Below are positions 16,494-22,711 of a DNA stretch of 43,179 bases, one piece after another. How positions within the stretch are numbered: the first letter of the stretch is position 1; every line of letters begins with the position of its first letter. Origin of the DNA: a virus. Below the pieces are notes generated by a model. That model was not told the origin of the DNA and ran no database searches. It saw nothing but the letters and a program-made list of their open reading frames with translations. The DNA lies in the IMG/VR virus record IMGVR_UViG_3300047201_000038, positions 1 to 43,179 of that record; one strand, given 5' to 3'. Made by a program: the position numbers and the translations under genes.

Positions 16494-17375
16494 ATGAAAC
16501 TCATTCCGGGTCTGGACCTCCCACCTTCGTGTAGAACGACATGGGTTAGCGAGGAGGCGCGAAAGGTCTGGGCTCCCGTTCTACCCAAAGTCTCGGCGAT
16601 GGTTTCGGAGCTTGAGGTTTCGAGCGTTGCCCGCGGGCATCGCCCCTGCGCGTGGCAGACGATTGCCGAAGATGAGTTTCCGCGCTTGGCGGCGGCATGG
16701 GCGGAGATGGACCTTATCAGCCTGCCGATCCTGCGTGTCCGGTCCTTCACGGGATTCGCTCACCGGCACGAAACGCCCCAGCCGGGCGAGCGGGCCTCCA
16801 TCTGCGTCATCGTCGCCCGGACGCTCAAGGACGCACTCCGGTTCAAGGCGGCCAATGCGAGCGGGGACAACGACGCGCAGGGCGAGCTCCTCGGGTTCCC
16901 GAAATGCTGCCGGACGTTTTTCAGCGGCGTCTGGGCAAAGGGATATTATGACCCGATTTGGCAGGCGGCCATGAATACCAAGCATGAGGTCGTCGGAGAG
17001 CGACACGTCCGGGTCCAGGGCCACCCCTTCGCGAATCCCATTCTCCGATATGCCGGGATCCGGGTCGGGTTCCATCTTCCTTGCGCCTTCGATTGCCGTG
17101 AGACGGTCGCGGTCGCGGCTGAACGGATGGAGTTGGCCAAAGCGACGGACCCGAACCTGGCTAACATCCTCCAGGGACTTCTTTCAATGCCGATGTCCTG
17201 GGACGTTTATAATGGCGTGGCAGTAGTTCGAACACCAATGTTTTATTTGATTGTACCTTCCGTCCCAGCAGAGGAGCGGCACGTCGTCGAGATCGTGAGC
17301 AAGCCGGAATTCATTCCGCGAGAGAGCGCGAGGGGGACTGGGTTCCCATTCCTTACGGACAGGAGGGCGGAGTGA
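16494..17375 (+). CDS. Cysteine-motif protein partnered with the radical SAM enzyme
   Basis: A 293-residue protein. The ATG at 16494, one base after the radical SAM stop, is preferred; an in-frame ATG at 16431 lies inside that gene. The motif GFPKCC (C138-C139) followed by FF, and H194-x2-C197-x3-C201 in 'FHLPCAFDC', resemble the paired cysteine motifs of DUF483-type proteins, which suggests a bound metal or cluster. No SAM motif is present. It could be a second modifying enzyme, a substrate carrier or a chaperone for the His-x-Asp tail. The link to the radical SAM enzyme rests on gene order and the cysteine motifs. Confidence 0.7.
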   Translation: MKLIPGLDLPPSCRTTWVSEEARKVWAPVLPKVSAMVSELEVSSVARGHRPCAWQTIAEDEFPRLAAAWAEMDLISLPILRVRSFTGFAHRHETPQPGERASICVIVARTLKDALRFKAANASGDNDAQGELLGFPKCCRTFFSGVWAKGYYDPIWQAAMNTKHEVVGERHVRVQGHPFANPILRYAGIRVGFHLPCAFDCRETVAVAAERMELAKATDPNLANILQGLLSMPMSWDVYNGVAVVRTPMFYLIVPSVPAEERHVVEIVSKPEFIPRESARGTGFPFLTDRRAE

Positions 17376-17563
17376 TAAAAGGGTTTCCCGGCTGGCTGAA
17401 TTTTATTTTGCTCTGGCTTTTCTATTTCGCCGTTGGACTTCTACTTGACCTCATTTGCGGCTGGCATACGGATAAACGATTCATCGGGTTTTTCACAGCC
17501 TTCTACGCCGGGGGATATTTAGCCAAGTGGCGGTTTTTTGACGGCGGCTGGCACTTTAATTAG
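17372..17563 (+). CDS. Small membrane protein, two transmembrane segments
   Basis: A 63-residue protein starting at GTG 17372 (GTGA overlap) with AGGAGG upstream. A long hydrophobic segment at residues 7-30 and a second at 38-53 predict two membrane passes. Placed between the modification cassette and a glycoside hydrolase, it could be a holin-like or membrane-anchoring partner of the hydrolase. Function not recognised. Confidence 0.7.
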   Translation: MIKGFPGWLNFILLWLFYFAVGLLLDLICGWHTDKRFIGFFTAFYAGGYLAKWRFFDGGWHFN

Positions 17564-17573
17564 GAGATAACCG

Positions 17574-18770
17574 ATGTTCCAGAATGATAAGGTTGGAATA
17601 GGTTGGGGCCGTTTCGTGCCGATGTCTCCGGTGAACTTCGGCTCGTTCGATGGGACAAGCTTCAAACTGGACGAGGCGACGCTGGACAAAGAATTCCACG
17701 CCATCTCAAATGCTGGTGCAAATTTCGTCCGCATCTTTCCGGCAGACGTCTGGGCTAATTATAAGGCCAAGAAAGAAGTCTTCCAACCCTACGTCCTCGA
17801 TACTTCACGGGACAAGTGGGACTTGAGCGCATTCAACCATTACTACTTCCCCATCATGCGGAAAGTATTCGAGTTGGCGAATGGCGTCAATATGTCCGTG
17901 ATGTGGGAATTGTTCGAGAATTGCCAGTTTCATGGAACCTACAAGAAGTGGTCTCCCTGGGTCTCGAACGTACAGGGCGTCTTGCGGCCCGAGGAAAAAG
18001 CCGCCGATAAATACACGAAGTCGTGGATTGAAAAGTGTCTCGCGGAATTCAAAAACTTCGATGTGGTTTGGTCGCTCGGCAACGAGATGGTCTATTCCGG
18101 ATTCCCCGATTTTGTAGCGCGGGTCATCTGTCCCTTCATTAAGGCCAAGAGATTCGACTTCAAGCGGCTGGTCGTGGGGGCGGACTTCAGTCTTGCCAAT
18201 ACATATCAGAGCGACGTCCTGGATGCTTTTATCAATGCGCGCTTGCCGGGATATATGGCCGCCATTCGTCCCATTCACACTTGCGGGGGGCCGTGCGACC
18301 CACCGGATGCTCAACAGCCCTATGGTCCTACCCTGACTGCGGCGCTGGATGTCTTCAAGCCAGCTTGCGTAGCTCTTGTATCGGACGATGCTGTTTACAA
18401 TGGCGACAGCAAATGCGATGTGGATGATCGGAAACGCTATCGGCCATCAGCCGCAACGTGGGGCAAGATGGTGACATACACGCTCGGTCGGCATCCGAAC
18501 AGCCACTTCGAGCATATCCCGCACGGAAGGAACCTTGACTGTCATGTCGAGACATTCAGGTCAATAAGTGGGGCATATAGGTCAAAATTTGGGGCATACC
18601 CGAAAAATTGGGGTAAATATCCGTACACGCCACCGACACCTGGACCCGGACCTACTCCTGGACCCGGCCCTGAACCAACGCCAGGACAAGACTGTAAGTG
18701 CAGTTATTGGCTTCCGAATATATTGAAATGGCTCGCCTGCCTATTCGGCGGCAAGAAGCGGTGCAAATAA
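17574..18770 (+). CDS. Glycoside hydrolase of clan GH-A type with cationic cysteine-rich tail
   Basis: A 398-residue protein. Residues 1-330 have the TIM-barrel order of cellulase-like clan GH-A enzymes: 'NFVRIFPADVW' on an early strand, 'VMWELFENCQF', then 'VWSLGNEM', where E171 is the expected acid/base. The second catalytic Glu expected at the end of strand 7 is not clear: 'ALVSDDAVY' carries Asp there. Residues 340-370 are a Pro-Gly linker (PGPGPTPGPGPEPTPG), then a hydrophobic, cationic tail with four Cys (CKCSYWLPNILKWLACLFGG). It may degrade a host surface polysaccharide or peptidoglycan; the tail may contact membranes. Last gene of the late operon. Confidence 0.75.
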   Translation: MFQNDKVGIGWGRFVPMSPVNFGSFDGTSFKLDEATLDKEFHAISNAGANFVRIFPADVWANYKAKKEVFQPYVLDTSRDKWDLSAFNHYYFPIMRKVFELANGVNMSVMWELFENCQFHGTYKKWSPWVSNVQGVLRPEEKAADKYTKSWIEKCLAEFKNFDVVWSLGNEMVYSGFPDFVARVICPFIKAKRFDFKRLVVGADFSLANTYQSDVLDAFINARLPGYMAAIRPIHTCGGPCDPPDAQQPYGPTLTAALDVFKPACVALVSDDAVYNGDSKCDVDDRKRYRPSAATWGKMVTYTLGRHPNSHFEHIPHGRNLDCHVETFRSISGAYRSKFGAYPKNWGKYPYTPPTPGPGPTPGPGPEPTPGQDCKCSYWLPNILKWLACLFGGKKRCK

Positions 18771-18811
18771 TGCACGCGAATTGAACCCCGGCTAATCTAT
18801 TCACCATAATG

Positions 18812-18841
18812 GCCCGTCCTCGAAAGGGGGCGGGCTTTTTG
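18812..18841 (+). terminator. Rho-independent terminator of the late operon
   Basis: GCCCGTCC (18812-18819) pairs with GGGGCGGGC (18827-18835) across a short loop, with one G-U pair, and is followed directly by TTTTT. It sits 42 bases after the glycoside hydrolase stop, and no gene on the plus strand follows until the immunity region. Confidence 0.9.
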
Positions 18842-19127
18842 TTTGTGTCTGAAAATATGCCCAATCACGGCACGTACCCAAAGCCAGAAAACCGCTCCCG
18901 CCTGGACACGTGTCCACATTCCCGCCTTTTTTGTCTTTCCAACCTTTCCCTCCATTTCCTCGATTTCCCCTGATTTCTCCCGAGAACGGGGGTTCTCTGC
19001 CTATTTGCCCCAGGGATTCCTAATCCATGTGTCGGGGGTTCGAGTCCCCCCAGGGCTAATTTATATCCCTTGAAACGTCAATAATTTATGTTCAATCCAC
19101 GTCCGGCCGTGTCTAAAAATCCACGTG
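18842..19127. other. Non-coding attachment region with short repeats
   Basis: 286 bases without a convincing gene. It holds the tRNA-like attP core (19011-19058), a perfect 12-bp palindrome GGACACGTGTCC at 18904-18915, GTGTCCAC at 18910-18917 and again at 19144-19151, and AATCCAYGT at 19022, 19094 and 19118. These may be integrase or excisionase arm sites; this is inference from repetition and position. Confidence 0.5.
19011..19058 (+). other. attP: attP core identical in shape to the 3' half of a tRNA-Arg(CCT) gene
   Basis: The sequence folds as the 3' part of a tRNA: anticodon stem AGGGA/TCCAT (four of five pairs), seven-base loop TTCCTAA with anticodon CCT, five-base variable region, T arm GGGGG-TTCGAGT-CCCCC (19034-19050), acceptor strand CAGGGCT and discriminator A at 19058. 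There is no D arm or 5' acceptor strand upstream, so it is not a tRNA gene. Integrating phages carry such fragments to restore the target tRNA. It lies 70 bases from the end of the integrase gene. Confidence 0.85.
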
Positions 19128-20162
19128 TCATGTGTCCGGCAAAGTGTCCACAGCCCTCCGCTTTCGCTCGGGGTCGCTGTGTGCATAGAGGAGCGAAACC
19201 GACATTCTGCTGTGTCCGAGTATCTCCGAAATAGTGATGATATCGACCCCGGCGGCGAGTAGGTGCGTTGCAAAGGCGTGCCGGAAAAGATGGAGCCCGG
19301 CATGGACACCTGTCCGTTTTTCTATAGCCTCCATCGTCCGGCGCATGAGTCCGCCCGATGTCCGGTTAGGCACGTTGAATACGTAAGGCCCGGCTCGCGG
19401 CTGTCGGCGCAGGACTTCAAGCGCGGCGGCATTGAGCGGGATCGCCCGGAGTTTTGAACCCTTGCCGATGACGCGGACCTCAGCTCCGCGCACGTCATCC
19501 CATTGAAGGCCCAGTGCTTCTGACCGCCGGAGGCCCGTGTTCAGGATAAGCATGAGTAGGTCATAAATGACGCGTTGGACAGGACTCTCGGGCTTCGCGG
19601 AAATCGCCCGTGCCGCTTCGAGAATCTTCCCGATCTCATCTTCCGTGAGCGGCCTGATCTTTGCGCCCTCGCGGGCGAACTTCACTTTACGGAGCGGATT
19701 CGGGCCGGGGATAACTTCCCAGTCGATGGCCCGGTAGAACATCCCCCGAAGAACTTGAAGGTATCGGTTGGTCGTGGCTTTCGAGCGGTCCACTTCGCGG
19801 GATACGTTGCCCTTGACGATCACCCTGGACTTGAGCCGGGAGCGTATCTGCTCGATATGGTAAGGCGTCACGTTCTCAAGACGAGTGACCTTGAGTTCGT
19901 CGAATAACCCGAGCATCCTTTCGAGCCGGAGTTTTTCGGCTGGCCAGGAGGCAGATTTTGTCTCTCGCGCCCATTCGAGATAGCGGGCAGCGAAGTCGCG
20001 GAGTCCTGTTGTAGGATGTTTCGCTCGCTCCCGGAGTTCTCGGGTGATCTCATTGGCTCGGGCGATGGCCAGGGAGTGCTCGGACGTTCCGAGTGAGCGG
20101 CGGACACGGCACTTGCCTACCCAAACATCAAGCCAGTAAAAAGACCCGCGCTTTTTAATCAC
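19128..20162 (-). CDS. int: Tyrosine recombinase, phage integrase
   Basis: 344 residues from GTG at 20162, which overlaps the upstream stop (GTGA); an open frame extends to 20243 but lies inside the previous gene. An N-terminal arm-binding beta region, a SAM-like core-binding domain (about residues 50-150), then the catalytic domain. Catalytic set: R212 in NTGLRRSEALGL, a lysine near 234-237, H291-x2-R294 in HLFRHAFATH, H317 in LGHS and Y326 in LLYAHSDPERK. It should recombine the adjacent attP with a tRNA-Arg gene. Cotranscribed with the repressor, so made in the lysogenic state. Confidence 0.95.
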   Translation of the reverse strand: MIKKRGSFYWLDVWVGKCRVRRSLGTSEHSLAIARANEITRELRERAKHPTTGLRDFAARYLEWARETKSASWPAEKLRLERMLGLFDELKVTRLENVTPYHIEQIRSRLKSRVIVKGNVSREVDRSKATTNRYLQVLRGMFYRAIDWEVIPGPNPLRKVKFAREGAKIRPLTEDEIGKILEAARAISAKPESPVQRVIYDLLMLILNTGLRRSEALGLQWDDVRGAEVRVIGKGSKLRAIPLNAAALEVLRRQPRAGPYVFNVPNRTSGGLMRRTMEAIEKRTGVHAGLHLFRHAFATHLLAAGVDIITISEILGHSRMSVSLLYAHSDPERKRRAVDTLPDT

Positions 20163-20350
20163 GACGGCTTTTTCTTCTCCGCCCGCATCTCCCCGGACGC
20201 GGGATCGGTTGTGACCTGGACCTCCGCGCCGCACCATTGGCACGTCGTCACGGCCAGCGCGGGGTCGTTAATTCCCTTGATCTCCGAGGCCATGATCATC
20301 TGCCCGCACTCCGGGCACTTAAACCCCTGGAACATCGCCATGATGGACAT
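20159..20350 (-). CDS. Small zinc-ribbon protein
   Basis: 63 residues from ATG 20350, chosen because GGGAGG lies nine bases upstream; a TTG at 20359 is in frame but too close to that site. Two knuckles, CPECG and CQWCG, about 28 residues apart form a typical zinc ribbon. The tail is lysine-rich. It is coupled to the integrase start. It might act as an accessory DNA-binding or recombination directionality protein, but nothing in the sequence shows that. Confidence 0.75.
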   Translation of the reverse strand: MSIMAMFQGFKCPECGQMIMASEIKGINDPALAVTTCQWCGAEVQVTTDPASGEMRAEKKKPS

Positions 20351-20364
20351 GATATTCAACCTCC

Positions 20365-20772
20365 CTATCTATCAAGCCAAGTTATTTTTACGGTCGTCCC
20401 TTTAATTTGATCATGCGACGTACAATCGAAAGCGACCGCCTCAAAATAAGCTCTTATTCCTGGAGCGATATCTCCAAGGTCGGCGGGAAAGCCTACTGCA
20501 GTATCAATAATCGTCGTTTTGTTCGCATCGGAAAAGCAGGCAATTTCTACCATGCAATTATAGCCGGTGTTATCTCCGATGTTTTTCACGTAACCCTCGA
20601 ACTGCGGACAGCCGTAATCGGTCATCGTCTTGATTAGGTTACCATCTAAAACAATGTTTGCTTTTTTAGGCGGAACGTATGGAGCGCTTGGGGCCGTTGG
20701 GCTATTACAAGAGATTGAAAAGAGAAGCATAACGAGACAGAGCAACACCCCACAGATAATTCGCTTTTCCAT
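20365..20772 (-). CDS. Putative lipoprotein expressed from the prophage (moron-like)
   Basis: 135 residues. The N terminus is a lipoprotein-type signal: MEKR, a hydrophobic core, and LFSISC with C22 as the probable lipidated residue (the -3 position is Ser, so the lipobox is not ideal). After a Ser/Pro-rich linker comes a compact beta domain with 'FEGYVKNIGDNTGYNC', similar to FxLYD-type domains of surface lipoproteins. AGGGGGTG precedes the ATG. It lies in the repressor-integrase operon, so it should be made in lysogens and exported by the host, as in lysogenic conversion or superinfection exclusion. Confidence 0.75.
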   Translation of the reverse strand: MEKRIICGVLLCLVMLLFSISCNSPTAPSAPYVPPKKANIVLDGNLIKTMTDYGCPQFEGYVKNIGDNTGYNCMVEIACFSDANKTTIIDTAVGFPADLGDIAPGIRAYFEAVAFDCTSHDQIKGTTVKITWLDR

Positions 20773-20789
20773 GATTCACCCCCTAAGAT

Positions 20790-21101
20790 TTATTTTTTGA
20801 GTTCGTCCAAGCGCTCCCGAATTTTTTGATCGACGATTTCATCGATTGTTTTAGGGGGCTTGATTTCATCTGCCTTCGGGCACAAGTCGCCCATTTGAAC
20901 CCCCAATAACTCTGCTATTTTGGATAGCTCCCCAACCGACAGACTGCGTTTGTTTTTCATGACCAAACTAAACCAAGATCCGGTATAGCCGAGGGCACTA
21001 GCAATCGAAATTCCCTTGACCTTATGATCCCTCATCAATGTTCGCAGGCGAGCGGTGATGGGTGTTTGTCTTTGGAATTCTTCTTCTGCATCAATCATCA
21101 T
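20790..21101 (-). CDS. XRE-family phage repressor (CI-like)
   Basis: 103 residues with a helix-turn-helix of the XRE/Cro-CI type over about residues 15-75 (GISIASALGYTGSWFSLVMKNKRSLSVGELSKIAELLGV). A helical C-terminal tail (TIDEIVDQKIRERLDEL) may dimerise; there is no LexA-like peptidase domain, so induction must differ from the lambda CI route. It diverges from a Cro-like gene across an AT-rich operator region. The ATG lies at the predicted transcription start, so the message would be leaderless. Confidence 0.85.
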   Translation of the reverse strand: MMIDAEEEFQRQTPITARLRTLMRDHKVKGISIASALGYTGSWFSLVMKNKRSLSVGELSKIAELLGVQMGDLCPKADEIKPPKTIDEIVDQKIRERLDELKK

Positions 21102-21107
21102 TGAACC

Positions 21108-21136
21108 ATTATTTACCCTTATTTACCGCCTGTCAA
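21108..21136 (-). promoter_or_regulatory. Leftward promoter for the repressor-integrase operon
   Basis: On the minus strand TTGACA (21136-21131), a 17-base spacer and AATAAT (21113-21108). Transcription would begin about at 21101, which is the A of the repressor ATG. Two copies of TTATTTACC (21109-21117 and 21119-21127), one helical turn apart, overlap the -10 and spacer, fitting operator half-sites for autoregulation. Confidence 0.75.
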
Positions 21137-21180
21137 GGCTAAATGTTTTATAAACAATAACATAACGAGTCGTAAATAAT
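21109..21180. promoter_or_regulatory. Operator region with three GTAAATAA sites
   Basis: GTAAATAA appears on the minus strand at 21109-21116 and 21119-21126 and on the plus strand at 21172-21179. The two leftward copies overlap the repressor promoter and the rightward copy lies just upstream of the Cro-side promoter. They are the best candidates for binding by the repressor and the Cro-like protein. Confidence 0.6.
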
Positions 21181-21192
21181 ATAAAATAACAC

Positions 21193-21221
21193 TTGACAAG
21201 GCGTTAATTATACATTATATT
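21193..21221 (+). promoter_or_regulatory. Rightward early promoter
   Basis: TTGACA at 21193-21198, spacer of 17, TATATT at 21216-21221: a near-consensus sigma-70-type promoter. The start point would be about 21228, three bases before the Cro-like ATG at 21231, leaving no room for a ribosome binding site. Confidence 0.8.
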
Positions 21222-21230
21222 ATTAACATC

Positions 21231-21422
21231 ATGTTAAGTATGGCTAAGTTTATAAGGGAACGGGGGATGACGCAGGCTACTTTTGCCAAGCAGTTACATA
21301 TATCCGAGGCCATGCTTTCCCTTTGCCTGCACGGAAAACGTCGTTTCGGTCTCAATACCGCAATCAGGGCCAAGAAGATTACGGGAATGGGATTAGACGA
21401 AATATACCGAGGAGCCCAATGA
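21231..21422 (+). CDS. Cro-like helix-turn-helix regulator
   Basis: 63 residues. The helix-turn-helix covers nearly the whole protein (MTQATFAKQLHISEAMLSLCLHGKRRFG). It is the first gene of the rightward early operon, diverging from the repressor gene. No Shine-Dalgarno sequence precedes the ATG at 21231, fitting a leaderless message; a second in-frame ATG at 21240 is possible. Its end overlaps the excisionase-like gene (ATGA). Confidence 0.8.
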   Translation: MLSMAKFIRERGMTQATFAKQLHISEAMLSLCLHGKRRFGLNTAIRAKKITGMGLDEIYRGAQ

Positions 21423-21610
21423 CCCGCCTGCTCACGCGCAAGGAGGTGGCCGAACTGTTCCGCGTCTCGGTCCAAACAATCAATCATTGGTGCAAAAACG
21501 GTATCCTGCCTTACGAAACGTATCCCTGCGGCAAGCGTTTCGACCCGGACAAGATCGAGGCTTTCCGGCGCTCCAGGTCTTTCGGTGATTCTCATTCTCA
21601 GCATCCGTGA
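21419..21610 (+). CDS. xis: Excisionase-like MerR-type HTH protein
   Basis: 63 residues from ATG 21419, which overlaps the Cro-like stop and follows GAGGAG. LLTRKEVAELFRVSVQTINHWCKNG then RFDPDKIEAF is the standard excisionase-family winged helix pattern (HTH_17). As an early gene beside an integrase module it may direct excision or act as a transcription regulator. A longer frame beginning at 21323 lies inside the Cro-like gene and is not preferred. Confidence 0.8.
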   Translation: MTRLLTRKEVAELFRVSVQTINHWCKNGILPYETYPCGKRFDPDKIEAFRRSRSFGDSHSQHP

Positions 21611-22086
21611 ACATCATGAACTCGTGCGCCCTTCCTTATCAAGCAAACGTTTCTGGGAAAATTCGCACGATCCTCAAGCGCGAAGCCGCAGAGAACGGCG
21701 GACTCCGGGACATGGCGCGGGACATCGGCGAGAACTACCACAAGGTCTGGAACCAGATGAACAGGAACCAGGGTGTCCTGGCGGACCTCGTGGTCATCCT
21801 GGCGCGGCATGGCTTCGATGGGCCGCTCCGCATCGTGGCCGAAGCCGCCGGGCATGAGGTTATTCCGAAGGTGAAGTTCTTACGGAAAATGCATCCAGGG
21901 AAATCTATCCGGTCATTTGAACTGGATGTGCATCACGCGGCCTCTGCACTGACCATGCTGGTTGAACTGGCCCTAAGCGACGGGGCGTTAAGTTCAATGG
22001 AGAAGGAAGCGATAAAGGAAGCGGCTCAAAAGGCAAAAATTGAGATAGCCGAACTAGAGGCACGAATGACGGGAGGAACGACGTGA
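21607..22086 (+). CDS. CII-like phage regulator
   Basis: 159 residues from GTG 21607 (GTGA overlap) or 156 from ATG 21616. The N-terminal half, 'LRDMARDIGENYHKVWNQMNRNQG', is a helix-turn-helix resembling the CII/CP76 class of phage regulators, and the C-terminal half is a helical, acidic coiled-coil-like segment (AASALTMLVELALSDGALSSMEKEAIKEAAQKAKIEIAELEAR, given in part). Place and size fit a CII-type lysis-lysogeny switch protein; this remains an inference. Confidence 0.6.
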   Translation: MNIMNSCALPYQANVSGKIRTILKREAAENGGLRDMARDIGENYHKVWNQMNRNQGVLADLVVILARHGFDGPLRIVAEAAGHEVIPKVKFLRKMHPGKSIRSFELDVHHAASALTMLVELALSDGALSSMEKEAIKEAAQKAKIEIAELEARMTGGTT

Positions 22087-22484
22087 GCAAGCGAACAGCA
22101 ATCAAAGCATACTGCCGGGAATGTGCTGGGGGAACCTACCCCGAAGTCATTCTCTGCCACTTGACCGACTGCCCACTTTGGCCATATCGGACAGGGTATT
22201 CTGCAGCGTCTACGGCCAAGAGTGCTAAACAAGCACTGATCAGGCATCCGGATATAGCGAAAGAACTTGCCGATCTTGGTCTAGATGCCTGTTTTTCCCA
22301 GAACGCAATCAAGAAACCCGCAACGTGGCGAAGAAAGTCCACTGGGGCGGGTCAAACTACGGGGGTCAAGGGGAAGGAGGTGGTCGATAGCCCCAAACAT
22401 GTCATCCGAAAGGAACAGTCTGGAGACGCGCTGACGGGGGCCGCGGGGCCCCTTGAGGCGCAGGATGAAAGGAGACACGCATGA
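22083..22484 (+). CDS. Cysteine-rich putative zinc-binding phage protein
   Basis: 133 residues from GTG 22083 (GTGA) with GGGAGGAA upstream. The N-terminal pattern YCRECAGG, then C-x6-CPLWPYRTG, is found in many phage early-region proteins. The rest is basic and low in structure. Probably binds zinc and perhaps nucleic acid. The role is unknown; it is coupled to the genes on both sides. Confidence 0.75.
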   Translation: MSKRTAIKAYCRECAGGTYPEVILCHLTDCPLWPYRTGYSAASTAKSAKQALIRHPDIAKELADLGLDACFSQNAIKKPATWRRKSTGAGQTTGVKGKEVVDSPKHVIRKEQSGDALTGAAGPLEAQDERRHA

Positions 22485-22699
22485 CACATATCGAACAGGC
22501 CCTTTACGACTACCTGTCCCCGGCGGCACGGAAGGAAGTCGATGATTACCTCGCTCTGGACGAGGAGGCCATCCAGTTGATGACGCGAAAGGATCCCATT
22601 CTGGATGAGGACGCGCTTTTCGAGGAAGCAAGAGAACTTCGCATTCGGAATACCGAACCCCAGGACAACGCACCGTCCGGGGCGGTTAAATCCGAATGA
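22481..22699 (+). CDS. Small acidic early protein
   Basis: 72 residues, highly acidic (EEVDDY, DEEAIQL, DEDALFEEARELR) and helical. ATGA overlap with the preceding gene and AAAGGAGA upstream. It lies directly before the RecA-fold ATPase. Acidic helices might mimic DNA or bind a partner, but nothing specific can be read. Confidence 0.65.
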   Translation: MTHIEQALYDYLSPAARKEVDDYLALDEEAIQLMTRKDPILDEDALFEEARELRIRNTEPQDNAPSGAVKSE

Positions 22700-22711
22700 C
22701 AGGAGAATAAC

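Noticed and set aside
19011-19058. A functional tRNA gene
   Set aside because: Only the anticodon arm, variable loop, T arm and acceptor 3' strand are present; no D arm or 5' acceptor strand lies upstream.
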